From contig CAZQVB010000007.1 of the NCBI GenBank assembly GCA_964596645.1, positions 78,925-142,924 on the forward strand: a stretch of 64,000 nucleotides of DNA, read 5' to 3'. The DNA is from CAVQEK01 sp964596645 (GTDB taxonomy: Bacteria; Bacteroidota; Bacteroidia; Cytophagales; Cyclobacteriaceae). The notes under the pieces are model-generated. The model was not told the DNA's origin, made no database searches, and saw only the letters and a list, made by a program, of their open reading frames with translations. How positions within the stretch are numbered: position 1 is the stretch's first letter; every line of letters starts with the position of its first letter. The position numbers were made by a program, and so were the translations under genes. Below are positions 35,277 to 44,062 of the stretch, one piece after another.

Positions 35277-36612
35277 TATAAAGACGGTAATGCTGGCCAT
35301 GGCAGCAATATTGACCACCTCAGGTGACGCATGGACTCAGCAAAGCGCTACTGTGGTAGACAAAATAGTAGCCAAAGTCGATGATTACATCATCCTGAAA
35401 TCGGAGCTGGAAGGCACCTTTCTCGAAATGCAATCGCGTGGGCAAAGCCCCACCAAATGCGACATACTGGAGGGCCTTGTGCTGAACAAGCTGATGGTAG
35501 CCAAAGCCGGCATCGACTCTATAGTGGTGGAAGAAGAGATGATACAACGCGAGCTCGATATGCGAATGGAATCGATCATAAACCAGTATGGCGGCGATGA
35601 GCGTATAATAGAGCAGTACTACGGCAAGAGCATTGAGGAAATGCAAAGCGAAATTTACGATCAGATAGAGGAGCAGATGGTGGTACAGAAAATGCAAGCC
35701 ACCATCACCGAAGGCATCAGTGTGACGCCCGCCGAGGTGAAGAAATTCTTTAAAAACATACCCCGCGACAGCCTGCCATATTTTTCCACAGAAGTCGTGA
35801 TCGGCCAGATCGTGAAAAAACCTGAAGTAGGTGATGAAGAAAAAGCCCAGATAGAAAACCTTTTGCTGCAACTCAAAGACCGTGCAGAGAAAGGTGAGGA
35901 TTTTCAGGAGCTGGCAAGAACCTACTCCATGGGCCCCTCCGGGCCACGTGGTGGAAACCTGGGCAATGTGAAGCGCGGCGATATGGTGCCGGAGTTTGAA
36001 GCCGCAGCTTTAAAACTAAAAGAAGGCGCCATCTCTCTGCCGGTAAAAACAGACTTCGGTTTTCACATCATACAGATGGTAGAGCGCCGCGGCAACGAGT
36101 ACAATGCCCGGCACATCCTCATTCAGCCCAAATACAATGATAAAGACCTGAAAAAGGCAGGGGACTATCTGGACAGCCTGCGCGTGCTCATTGAAAGCGA
36201 CAGCATCACCTTCGACCGCGCCGCCAAAGAATACTCCGAAGACAAAAACACTTCCTCGGCCGGTGGCTTCGTACGTGCCAACGACGGCTCTTCCATGGTG
36301 CCGGTGTCTGAGCTGGATCCAAGCTTGTTTTTTACCATGGACTCCATGACCGTGGGCACCATCTCCAAGCCGCTGATCTTTACCCAGCCCGATGGCAGCC
36401 AGGCCATGCGCATTATTTATTTTAAAAAGAAGTTGAGACCCCATCAGGCCAATCTCGATGATGACTATCAGAAAATTTACAACGCCGCCATTAACGCCAA
36501 GCGATCAAAAGCTATGAACGACTGGTTTATCGATGCACGCGACGACGTGTTTGTGTTGATAGAACCCGAATATCAAAACTGCCGGATACTACAGAACGAG
36601 CTGAACGAATGA
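35254..36612 (+). CDS. surA: SurA-type periplasmic chaperone and peptidyl-prolyl isomerase
   Basis: A secreted SurA-like protein of about 452 residues. I prefer the ATG at 35254 (or 35257), which gives a compact signal ending near GDAWTQQ; an ATG at 35236 adds six residues. The chaperone domain (VVDKIVAKVDDYIILKSELE ... ILEGLVLNKLMVAKAGID) precedes two parvulin domains: the first around residues 185-285 (RTYSMGPSGPRGGNLG, GFHIIQMVERR) and the second around 290-390 (NARHILIQP, AKEYSEDKNTSSAGGF). It is expected to escort outer-membrane proteins. Its stop overlaps the MoxR start as ATGA, so the ATPase is part of the operon. Confidence 0.9.
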   Translation: MMILKYINIKTVMLAMAAILTTSGDAWTQQSATVVDKIVAKVDDYIILKSELEGTFLEMQSRGQSPTKCDILEGLVLNKLMVAKAGIDSIVVEEEMIQRELDMRMESIINQYGGDERIIEQYYGKSIEEMQSEIYDQIEEQMVVQKMQATITEGISVTPAEVKKFFKNIPRDSLPYFSTEVVIGQIVKKPEVGDEEKAQIENLLLQLKDRAEKGEDFQELARTYSMGPSGPRGGNLGNVKRGDMVPEFEAAALKLKEGAISLPVKTDFGFHIIQMVERRGNEYNARHILIQPKYNDKDLKKAGDYLDSLRVLIESDSITFDRAAKEYSEDKNTSSAGGFVRANDGSSMVPVSELDPSLFFTMDSMTVGTISKPLIFTQPDGSQAMRIIYFKKKLRPHQANLDDDYQKIYNAAINAKRSKAMNDWFIDARDDVFVLIEPEYQNCRILQNELNE

Positions 36613-37574
36613 TAGAATACAAAAATGAAGTGGAAGCCGCAGATGGCTTATACCAGGCTTACGAGCGACTGAGAGAGCAAATATCTAAAGTTATTGTAGG
36701 TCAGGATGAAGTGGTGAAACTGGTGCTAACCTCCATCTTTTGCCAGGGCCACAGCCTGCTGGTGGGTGTGCCAGGGCTTGCGAAAACCCTGCTGATCAAA
36801 ACAATAGCGCAGGCACTGAACCTGTCTTACAACCGCATACAGTTTACGCCCGATTTGATGCCGTCGGATATATTGGGTGCAGAGACACTGGACAACGAAA
36901 GAAACTTTAAGTTTATAAAAGGACCAGTGTTTGCCAACATCATATTGGCCGATGAGATCAACCGCACACCTCCAAAAACCCAGGCTGCCTTACTGGAGTC
37001 GATGCAAGAATTTTCCGTTACCATAGCCGGCCAGCATCACGAGCTCGACCGGCCGTTTTTCGTGCTGGCCACACAAAATCCCATCGAACAGGAAGGCACC
37101 TATCCACTACCGGAGGCACAGCTCGATCGTTTCATGTTCAACATTCTCCTGGACTACCCCACCTACGAGCAGGAGGTGGCCATTGTGAAAGCAACCACCT
37201 CAGGCCTGTACAACACCGTGGACAAGGTGATCAGTAAAGAAGAGATACTGCTGTTTCAAGGATTGGTAAAAAAGGTGCCTGTAGCTGATAACGTGGTAGA
37301 ATACGCCGTGACCCTCACGCAAAAAACCAGGCCCAATACAGCCCGGTCGCCTGAGATCAGCAATAAATATCTGGAATGGGGCGCAGGCCCAAGAGGTTCT
37401 CAGTATTTGATCACGGGCGCCAAGTGCAACGCACTGCTCAACGGCAAATACAGTCCGGATATTGAAGATATACAAGCCATTGCCAAGCCTGCTCTACGGC
37501 ATCGCATCTTGCGCAACTTCAAAGCCGAGGCTGAAAGCATTACGGTAGATCAAATTATAGAGCAACTGCTATAA
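36609..37574 (+). CDS. MoxR-family AAA+ ATPase
   Basis: A 321-residue MoxR ATPase. Walker A reads GVPGLAKTLL (the usual MoxR change of GKT to AKT), Walker B is ILADEINRTPPKTQAALLE, sensor 1 is FVLATQNPIEQEGTYPLPEAQLDRFM, and the C-terminal lid ends with RHRILRNFKAEAESI. MoxR proteins act as chaperones in metal insertion or complex assembly, usually with VWA and DUF58 partners. No such partner follows here, because the next gene is convergent. Coupling to surA suggests a link with envelope protein biogenesis, an inference from position. Confidence 0.93.
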   Translation: MIEYKNEVEAADGLYQAYERLREQISKVIVGQDEVVKLVLTSIFCQGHSLLVGVPGLAKTLLIKTIAQALNLSYNRIQFTPDLMPSDILGAETLDNERNFKFIKGPVFANIILADEINRTPPKTQAALLESMQEFSVTIAGQHHELDRPFFVLATQNPIEQEGTYPLPEAQLDRFMFNILLDYPTYEQEVAIVKATTSGLYNTVDKVISKEEILLFQGLVKKVPVADNVVEYAVTLTQKTRPNTARSPEISNKYLEWGAGPRGSQYLITGAKCNALLNGKYSPDIEDIQAIAKPALRHRILRNFKAEAESITVDQIIEQLL

Positions 37575-38045
37575 ATCACTGCGGATCAGCAGGTATATGC
37601 CATCGGTAATGGCTGTATATTCCCTGAGTCTTACGGCTGCCGGCCCACCGGTAGGCTCTCCCTGCAGGTTGAAGGTGGAGCCACAGCATACATGCTGCAT
37701 GAAAAGGCCGGAGTCGTGCATCGTTACAGGGTCGCACTCCGACTGCGCATCGAATGTACAGGCGCGCTCAAAAACTCTGTAGCTGCCCCCGCCCTCATTG
37801 CGTATGATCAGCCCTCTGAAGCCGGCATCAAAGTATATGTAGCCATTATTCTTCTGAAGATCCTGGTATTGCAGGTGGTTCAGGTTGATATCTTCACTTA
37901 CAAATACCAGCGGAATATCGTCTGTGGTGACGGGGTTGTCGCAGCCGGGCAGTATCAGCTGCACACTGAAGAGGACACTGTAGATGAAGTAGGAGAAATA
38001 GCGTTTCAAGCTTTTCGTATTTAGAAGTTCGCCATGTGGCACCAT
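37569..38045 (-). CDS. Rieske-like lipoprotein with altered metal ligands
   Basis: A 158-residue protein (ATG at 38045, sharing one base with the pheS stop; a GTG at 38048 is an alternative). An N-terminal hydrophobic segment ends in LILPGC (Cys35), a likely lipidation site. The C-terminal half has the beta-rich layout of Rieske proteins, with RGLIIRNEGGGSYRVFERAC, then HVCCGSTFNLQGEPTGGPA in place of the second cluster box. Cys96, Cys104, Cys120 and Cys121 are present, but the histidine of the C-x-H box is Phe98, and the CxxH-type histidine position is Cys121. It therefore may not hold a standard 2Fe-2S cluster. Similar small proteins occur in Bacteroidota with no known function. Confidence 0.7.
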   Translation of the reverse strand: MVPHGELLNTKSLKRYFSYFIYSVLFSVQLILPGCDNPVTTDDIPLVFVSEDINLNHLQYQDLQKNNGYIYFDAGFRGLIIRNEGGGSYRVFERACTFDAQSECDPVTMHDSGLFMQHVCCGSTFNLQGEPTGGPAAVRLREYTAITDGIYLLIRSDL

Positions 38046-39070
38046 CACATGATGGAACGAAATTGCCTTAGAAAACGGATATCGTTTTCCGTAAAAAGGC
38101 GGATGTCGTTGATCTGGTATTTTAGCATGGCGATACGCTCAATGCCCATACCGAAGGCAAATCCTGTGAAACGATCGGGGTCTATCTTGCAGTTGCGCAG
38201 CACGTCGGGGTCTACCATACCACAGCCGCCGATCTCTACCCAGCCGCTATGCTTACATATCTTACAGCCTTGTTGGCCACAGATGAAGCAGGATATATCG
38301 AGCTCGGCACTGGGCTCAGTGAAGGGAAAGAAGGAGGGCCGCAGCCTTATTTTGGTGTTGTGGCCGAAAAATTCTTTGGCAAAGTGCAGCATGGTCTGTT
38401 TGAGGTCGGCAAAGCCCACTCCTTCATCGATGTACAGCCCCTCTACCTGGTGAAATATGCAATGTGCCCGTACTGATATGGCCTCGTTGCGAAATACCCG
38501 GCCAGGCGAAAGTGTGCGGATCGGGGGAGATTGATGCTCCATCACCCGTACCTGTACCGACGAGGTATGTGTGCGCAACACGATGTCCGGGTCTTTCTCA
38601 ATAAAAAAAGTATCCTGCATCTCTCGTGCCGGGTGATTTTCCGGAAAGTTGAGCGCCGAAAAGTTGTGCCAGTCGTCCTCTATCTCCGGCCCCTCAGACA
38701 AATTGAAACCGATGCGTTGAAATATATCGATGATCTTGCTGCGGGTAACGGTGAGCGGATGCAGGCTGCCAAGTGTATCCTGCACGGGGGGCAGCGTGAG
38801 ATCAAGCCCATGATCTTGCCGGGTATTGCCCTTGCTTTCCTGCGCTTGTATCAGCTCCTGAAATTTGTCTTGTGCGGCATTTTTTAGATCATTCAGCACG
38901 GCACCCATCGCACGTTTCTCTTCGGGGGCCACATCTTTCAGGCCGGCAAACAGATCGCCTATCACACTCTTTCGGCCGATGAAGCGCATGCGAAACTTTT
39001 CCAGCTCCTCACTGTTCGCCGTGCTGTATTGGGCAATTTCCTGTTTCAACTTTTCTACTTCCGCCTTCAT
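38045..39070 (-). CDS. pheS: Phenylalanyl-tRNA synthetase alpha subunit
   Basis: PheS is the catalytic subunit of the (alpha-beta)2 enzyme that charges tRNA-Phe. The N-terminal coiled coil (residues 1-85) is followed by the class II core: motif 1 around HPLTVTRSKIIDIFQRIGF, motif 2 RTHTSSVQVRVME and FRNEAISVRAHCIFHQVEG, and motif 3 AFGMGIERIAMLKY near the C-terminus. At 341 residues the length is normal. The pheT gene is not adjacent, which is common in this phylum. It ends one base into the start of the Rieske-like gene. Confidence 0.97.
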   Translation of the reverse strand: MKAEVEKLKQEIAQYSTANSEELEKFRMRFIGRKSVIGDLFAGLKDVAPEEKRAMGAVLNDLKNAAQDKFQELIQAQESKGNTRQDHGLDLTLPPVQDTLGSLHPLTVTRSKIIDIFQRIGFNLSEGPEIEDDWHNFSALNFPENHPAREMQDTFFIEKDPDIVLRTHTSSVQVRVMEHQSPPIRTLSPGRVFRNEAISVRAHCIFHQVEGLYIDEGVGFADLKQTMLHFAKEFFGHNTKIRLRPSFFPFTEPSAELDISCFICGQQGCKICKHSGWVEIGGCGMVDPDVLRNCKIDPDRFTGFAFGMGIERIAMLKYQINDIRLFTENDIRFLRQFRSIM

Positions 39071-39104
39071 TTCTTCCTTTTATGCTTTTGCTGTGGATCA
39101 GTGC

Positions 39105-40382
39105 TCAAATGATCATGCCGGCACCCACTGTGTTGTTGGTGGCTTCATCGATCAGTATGATGCTGCCCGTAAAGCGATTACTCTTGTAGCTGTCGTAAAA
39201 CAACGGTTGGGTGGTGCGTATCATGATGCGGCCAATATCATTCGGCCCTATGTTTCTATCGTCCTCTATCTTGTGCAGCGTATTGATATCTACTTTGTAG
39301 CGCACTTCTTTTACTATGCAGCGCGCCTCTTTGGTGGTATGCCTTATGGTGTACTTGCCTCCGGGCACCAGGGCTTTTTCATTGAGCCAGCAAATCATCA
39401 GCTCTATATCCTGACCTGCCGTGGGCTGGTTGTTTGGCTTCACAATCATATCGCCCCGGCTGATGTCTATATCGTCTTCCAGCGTCATCACCACATTCAT
39501 GGGCGGGAAGGCTTCTTCATGTTGCTCACCCATGGACTCCACCGTGCGTACCCGCGTGCTGAAACCCGAAGGCAGTGCCACTACCTCATCGCCTGGCTTG
39601 AATATGCCGCCCTCTATACGACCTGCATATCCGCGAAAATCGTGATACTCATCTGACTGCGGCCTTATCACACGCTGCACAGGAAAGCGGCTGTCTACGA
39701 AATTGTGGTCGCTGGCTATGTGCACATTTTCAAGCGTATACAACAGGGTTTCTCCCTTGTACCAGGTCATGCGGCTGCTGTTGTCCACCACGTTGTCGCC
39801 CTTTAGCGCACTTATGGGGATATATCGTATGTCCTGTATTTCCAGCTTACTGCTGAAATCGTCGAAGGAGGCCTTTATTTTATTAAATACCTCCTCGCTG
39901 TAGTCGACCAGGTCCATCTTGTTCACGCAGACCACCAGGTGCTTGATCTGCAGCAATGATGCGATGAAAGAGTGCCGGCAGGTTTGTTCTACCACGCCGT
40001 GCCGTGCGTCTACCAGTACTATGGCCAGATTGGCGGTAGATGCCCCCGTTACCATATTGCGCGTATACTGTATATGCCCGGGCGTATCGGCGATTATAAA
40101 TTTGCGCTTCGGCGTAGCAAAGTACCGGTAGGCCACATCAATGGTGATGCCTTGCTCGCGCTCGGCCCGCAAGCCATCGGTGACCAGTGCGAGGTTTACC
40201 TGATGATCGCCCAGCAGCTTACTGGCCCTTTCCACTGCGTCGAGTTGGTCTTCAAATATCGATTTGGTGTCGAAGAGTAATCGGCCTATTAATGTGCTTT
40301 TGCCGTCGTCTACAGAGCCTGCGGTGGTGAATCGGAGCAGGTCCATATTCAGATAGGCTTCATTTGAGAAATCTGCACTCAT
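39105..40382 (-). CDS. cysN: Sulfate adenylyltransferase subunit 1 (GTPase)
   Basis: CysN is the GTPase that drives ATP sulfurylase: sulfate + ATP gives APS, paid for by GTP hydrolysis. G1 GSVDDGKSTLIGRLL lies near residue 20, G3 is DTPGHIQYTRNM, G4 NKMDLVDY and the G5 region ISALKGDNV, all intact. EF-Tu-like beta-barrel domains follow. The ATG at 40382 gives 425 residues; a TTG one codon earlier is less likely. There is no fused CysC domain, in keeping with the separate cysC gene here. It lies 46 bases after cysD in the same operon. Confidence 0.96.
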   Translation of the reverse strand: MSADFSNEAYLNMDLLRFTTAGSVDDGKSTLIGRLLFDTKSIFEDQLDAVERASKLLGDHQVNLALVTDGLRAEREQGITIDVAYRYFATPKRKFIIADTPGHIQYTRNMVTGASTANLAIVLVDARHGVVEQTCRHSFIASLLQIKHLVVCVNKMDLVDYSEEVFNKIKASFDDFSSKLEIQDIRYIPISALKGDNVVDNSSRMTWYKGETLLYTLENVHIASDHNFVDSRFPVQRVIRPQSDEYHDFRGYAGRIEGGIFKPGDEVVALPSGFSTRVRTVESMGEQHEEAFPPMNVVMTLEDDIDISRGDMIVKPNNQPTAGQDIELMICWLNEKALVPGGKYTIRHTTKEARCIVKEVRYKVDINTLHKIEDDRNIGPNDIGRIMIRTTQPLFYDSYKSNRFTGSIILIDEATNNTVGAGMII

Positions 40383-40428
40383 CAATTCAAATATTTATAA
40401 TAAGGAAAAATGTATGGGTGGAAACGGG

Positions 40429-41334
40429 TTAAAAGTATCCCTGCTTTTTTCGGTCTTCCATAGCGGCTTCTGAGCGGCGGTCGTCGGCCCGGCCACCGCG
40501 CTCTGTCTCCCGGGCGGCAGCTACTTCCAGTATGATTTCTTCCAGGGTAGAAGCACCGCTTACCACGGCGCCGGTACAGGTCATGTCGCCTATGGTGCGA
40601 AAGCGAACCTGTACACGCTCTATCTGCTCGTGGTCGCGCACAGGCAGGAAGGGCGAACTGGCCAGGTACACGCCGTCGCGCTTCACCACCTCGCGCGTAT
40701 GGGCGAAGTAGATGTTGGGTATTTCCACCTGTTCGGCAGCAATGTATTGCCACACGTCCATTTCCGTCCAGTTGCTGAGCGGGAATACGCGAAAATGCTC
40801 CCCGATATGCTTTTTGCCATTGAAGAGGTTCCACAATTCGGGCCGCTGGTTTTTAGGATCCCACTGGCCAAAGTCGTCGCGGTGGGAAAAGAAACGCTCT
40901 TTGGCACGTGCCTTTTCTTCATCGCGGCGGCCACCGCCAAAGGCAGCGTCAAATTTGTGTTTCTCCAGGGTATCCAGCAGGGTCACCGTCTGCAGTGCGT
41001 TGCGGCTGGCATTGGGGCCTTTTTCTTCTACCGCCTTGCCCGAATCGATCGAGTCCTGCACAGAGCCCACGATGAGCTCCACTCCCAGCGACTTCACCAG
41101 ATTATCCCGAAATTCTATGGTTTCATCAAAGTTGTGTCCGGTATCGATGTGCACGAAGGGAAACGGTATTTTGGCCGGCCAGAAAGCCTTCTGCGCCAGC
41201 CGCGCCATTACGATAGAATCTTTGCCCCCGGAAAACAGCAACGCCGGCCTTTCAAACTGACAGGCCACTTCGCGCATAATGAAGATCGCCTCATTCTCGA
41301 GCTGTTTCAAGTGGGTCAAGTTGTATTTAATCAT
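40429..41334 (-). CDS. cysD: Sulfate adenylyltransferase subunit 2
   Basis: CysD is the catalytic subunit of ATP sulfurylase, belonging to the PP-loop family. LLFSGGKDSIVMARLAQKAF near residue 33 is the pyrophosphate-binding loop. HIDTGHNFDETIEFRD, AFGGGRRDEEKARAKER, FRVFPLSNWTEMDVWQYI and MTCTGAVVSGASTLEEII are conserved blocks. At 301 residues the length matches the family. It starts eight bases inside the cysC end and is followed by cysN. Confidence 0.97.
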   Translation of the reverse strand: MIKYNLTHLKQLENEAIFIMREVACQFERPALLFSGGKDSIVMARLAQKAFWPAKIPFPFVHIDTGHNFDETIEFRDNLVKSLGVELIVGSVQDSIDSGKAVEEKGPNASRNALQTVTLLDTLEKHKFDAAFGGGRRDEEKARAKERFFSHRDDFGQWDPKNQRPELWNLFNGKKHIGEHFRVFPLSNWTEMDVWQYIAAEQVEIPNIYFAHTREVVKRDGVYLASSPFLPVRDHEQIERVQVRFRTIGDMTCTGAVVSGASTLEEIILEVAAARETERGGRADDRRSEAAMEDRKKQGYF

Positions 41335-41932
41335 GTTTCTGATATGTTACACGTTTTAGTATTTCTTTGACCAGGTGGTCGTGGCATACCTGAAGGTCGC
41401 ACAGATCGGTTCTGAGCTCCAGCGCCGGATTGACGGGCGCTTCGAAAGGTGCGCTGATGCCGGTGAAGTCTGGTATTTCACCATTCCTGGCTTTCTTATA
41501 CAAACCTTTCACGTCGCGCTGCTCACACACCTCCAGCGGGCAATTGATGTACACCTCTACATATCCATCGGCCCCAATGATGTGGCGCGCCATGCTGCGG
41601 CTTGCCGCCGTAGGGCTTATAAATGAACAAATAGTGACCACACCGCATTGCATAAACAACCTGGCGGTTTCTGCTGCGCGGCGTATATTCTCAGCGCGGT
41701 CTTCAGGAGAAAATCCTAAGTTTTTGTTGATGCCGGTGCGCAGGTTGTCGCCGTCGAGGAGCTGAGTGAGAAAGCCCTGCTCGTGCAGGCTGTTCTCCAA
41801 AGCCCTGGCCAGCGTACTTTTTCCTGACCCCGACAACCCCACCATCCATACCACCAGCGCTCGCTGGTTCAATAAGGTTTCTTTTTCCTTTCTGGACAGA
41901 ATGGTATCAAAGATTGGGAAAATATGGTTCAA
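41327..41932 (-). CDS. cysC: Adenylylsulfate kinase
   Basis: CysC phosphorylates APS to PAPS, the activated sulfate used by sulfotransferases or for assimilation. Walker A is GLSGSGKSTLARAL, followed by LLDGDNLRTGINKNLGFS, the APS-binding FISPTAASRSMARHII region and VEVYINCPLEVCEQRDVKGLYKKA. I choose a TTG at 41932, which yields the family-like start NHIFPIFDTILSRKEKE. An in-frame ATG at 41989 would add 19 residues with no family counterpart. It leads the cysCDN operon. No PAPS reductase is in the window, so the PAPS may serve sulfation as well as, or instead of, assimilation. Confidence 0.93.
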   Translation of the reverse strand: MNHIFPIFDTILSRKEKETLLNQRALVVWMVGLSGSGKSTLARALENSLHEQGFLTQLLDGDNLRTGINKNLGFSPEDRAENIRRAAETARLFMQCGVVTICSFISPTAASRSMARHIIGADGYVEVYINCPLEVCEQRDVKGLYKKARNGEIPDFTGISAPFEAPVNPALELRTDLCDLQVCHDHLVKEILKRVTYQKHD

Positions 41933-42208
41933 GGCAGCTGAAAATTTTGCGCAAAAATAGACATTAATGCCGTAAAAATATAATCGCATCGGCCATGGGT
42001 TTGTGGTCAGTGCAATGAGTATTCCTCACTGTCCAATCGAAATATCCCTTTTATTCCACATCCGAAATCCTCTATGCTTTCACCTGCACACTTAACTGCT
42101 CTTTTTTAAATCGTGCATTTAACATTAATTTTAAATCCATTTCCTTCTGCCTAATGCTTTTGCAGCACAGGTTGATGAGGTCATGTTCAACAATAGCCAT
42201 CTCCTGAT

Positions 42209-42757
42209 TTGGAATATTTAAAAAACATCATTCGGAAAAACCGTGAGCTGGTGCGCTTTCTGGGTGTGGCTTTTGCCCTGCTCCTGGGCTGGGTGATCCT
42301 CACAAGTGCGTTTCCGCGCCTGGTCAGCGACATGCACTACGGCATCATAAAGCCTCAGGCGCAGATCAGCGTCGCCGTCCTCAAGGGCATGGGCTATGGT
42401 GTAGAAAGTGATTTCGGGGTGAGTGGCTGCGATGCACGAATATCTATGCACGGCACCAGTGCGGTGTGTATTGGAGACGGCTGCAGCGGCCTGGAGCTGT
42501 TTCTGATTTTTGCAGGGTTTATCCTGGCCTTCCGCGGCCCGGTGCGGTACAAGCTGTGGTTTATGCCCCTGGGCTTATTGGCCATTCTTGTGCTCAACAT
42601 CATTCGTATCATTTCCCTCACCCTCATCCACTACTACCATCCGCAGTATCTGGATTTCAACCATAAATACACCTTCGTCATCATTGTGTATGGCGCCATT
42701 TTTGGCATGTGGATGTTGTGGGTCAATCGATATTCGGCCGTCAGGCACAGCGCGTGA
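42209..42757 (+). CDS. Exosortase family protein (probably exosortase X type)
   Basis: A 182-residue polytopic protein of the exosortase/archaeosortase superfamily, which are membrane transpeptidase-like enzymes that process C-terminally tagged surface proteins. The catalytic triad is visible: Cys92 in CIGDGCSGLE, Arg133 in LNIIRII, and His152 in FNHKYTF. Four or five hydrophobic spans surround them. The start is TTG at 42209, since a stop lies 13 bases upstream and no earlier ATG is in frame. The neighbours are a small membrane partner and polysaccharide export genes, the arrangement seen for the XrtX variety in Cytophagales. No PEP-CTERM-like target was found in the window. Confidence 0.82.
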   Translation: MEYLKNIIRKNRELVRFLGVAFALLLGWVILTSAFPRLVSDMHYGIIKPQAQISVAVLKGMGYGVESDFGVSGCDARISMHGTSAVCIGDGCSGLELFLIFAGFILAFRGPVRYKLWFMPLGLLAILVLNIIRIISLTLIHYYHPQYLDFNHKYTFVIIVYGAIFGMWMLWVNRYSAVRHSA

Positions 42758-43215
42758 AAAAACTGACTATCGTCGTGCTTGTCATTTTTTTGCTGCTGCT
42801 TTCGTACATGCGATCTACCTATCTCATCAATTTTAGCATAGCCGATGCACCTGCATTTATTCATTATCGCGATGCCTCACTTCAGGGTCATCGTGTAGAT
42901 CTGCAGGCAGAACCCTCACTGTCAGACAATGGCCGCATGCGTTTGGCGTCGGCTGCGGTTTACTGGGTGTTGTTTCTGGCAATGAACGCCTTGTTTTTTT
43001 ATGTGGCCTGGGGCAGATTGTGGATGTACCGGGTACTCATCGTATTTCTCTGTGTGAGTGTGGCAAGTGCTTTACTACTCTTGCTTGGGCGCATTGGCGG
43101 CTTTACCGATGCTATGTACAGCCTGTCGGCCCACATCAAAAATTTCCTGCTTTCACCGGTATTTACTGCCACTGCATATATATTTGTTCGATCCATTGTC
43201 ACCAAAAAACCATAG
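42754..43215 (+). CDS. Exosortase-associated membrane protein
   Basis: A 153-residue membrane protein starting at GTG 42754, which overlaps the exosortase stop as GTGA and so is coupled to it. The sequence has an N-terminal span (LTIVVLVIFLLLLSYM), a hydrophilic periplasmic segment (about residues 20-60) and three further spans to the C-terminus. It resembles the small partners annotated beside exosortase X. No catalytic motif is seen. An upstream in-frame ATG at 42709 lies inside the exosortase gene. Confidence 0.75.
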   Translation: MKKLTIVVLVIFLLLLSYMRSTYLINFSIADAPAFIHYRDASLQGHRVDLQAEPSLSDNGRMRLASAAVYWVLFLAMNALFFYVAWGRLWMYRVLIVFLCVSVASALLLLLGRIGGFTDAMYSLSAHIKNFLLSPVFTATAYIFVRSIVTKKP

Positions 43216-43225
43216 CCCGCTCAGA

Positions 43226-44029
43226 ATGTCTCTTCGCCTACTTTTTTTTCTGCTGGCCGCTGCTGCTATTTTTTCCTGTGTTCCCAACAAAAAGGTGCTC
43301 TATCTGCAGCATGAGAAAACAGACTTGTACGGGCCGGCGCCGACAGACTCCATACTTCGGTCATACCAGCTGACGAATTTCCACTATGAGCTGCAGCACG
43401 AAGATGTGCTGAGCATTCAGATCAGCAGCCTTACCCCCAAAGAGTATGATTTCTTTTCGTTGGGTTTGCCACAGAGCAATGTGAACGTCGGCGGAAATAT
43501 GAATATGGGCGCCATTCATGGGTACCTGATCAATAAGGAAGGCAATATTGAGTTTCCTATGGTGGGCGAGGTGCAACTGGCCGGACTCACCATATATGAG
43601 GCTGAGCAGCAGATTCAAAAGATAGTGGAAGAATTTTTGGAAGAGCCTGTAGTACGGGTGCGCTTGCTCAACTTCCGCATTACCGTGCTTGGTGAGATAC
43701 GCGGTGGCGGCGATGTGATCAATACCTTCAACAACCGGCTGTCTGTGATTGAAGGCCTTGCACTGGCCGGGGGCCTGGGCGAAATGGCCGATCGCCAGAA
43801 CATAAAAATAATACGGCAACAAGATGACCATGCGGAAGTGTTTTACATCGACCTGCTCGATGAGGAATTTATGACCTCTTCTTTTTTCTACCTGCACCCC
43901 AATGATATAGTGCTCGTACCACCCCTGAGACAGAAGCCCTTCCGCAACTACTTCGGTGAAAATCTGGGACTTATCGTATCTTCACTATCGCTTTTAATTT
44001 TAGTTTTGAATCTGATCGAGTTGAGATAA
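43226..44029 (+). CDS. Wza-like polysaccharide export lipoprotein
   Basis: An outer-membrane polysaccharide exporter of 267 residues. The ATG at 43226 opens a lipoprotein signal ending AIFSC. The Poly_export domain starts at YELQHEDVLSIQISSLTPKEYDFF, and a SLBB-type segment follows (NFRITVLGEIRGGGDVINTF ... VIEGLALAGGLGEMADRQNI). The C-terminus has one membrane span (LGLIVSSLSLLILVLNLIEL), a Bacteroidota feature. It starts 10 bases after the exosortase partner and precedes the Wzc-like kinase by 33 bases, so all four genes probably form one operon. Confidence 0.9.
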   Translation: MSLRLLFFLLAAAAIFSCVPNKKVLYLQHEKTDLYGPAPTDSILRSYQLTNFHYELQHEDVLSIQISSLTPKEYDFFSLGLPQSNVNVGGNMNMGAIHGYLINKEGNIEFPMVGEVQLAGLTIYEAEQQIQKIVEEFLEEPVVRVRLLNFRITVLGEIRGGGDVINTFNNRLSVIEGLALAGGLGEMADRQNIKIIRQQDDHAEVFYIDLLDEEFMTSSFFYLHPNDIVLVPPLRQKPFRNYFGENLGLIVSSLSLLILVLNLIELR

Positions 44030-44062
44030 TATTCGGTCAGCGCTTCGTTTTTTCCCTATAAA

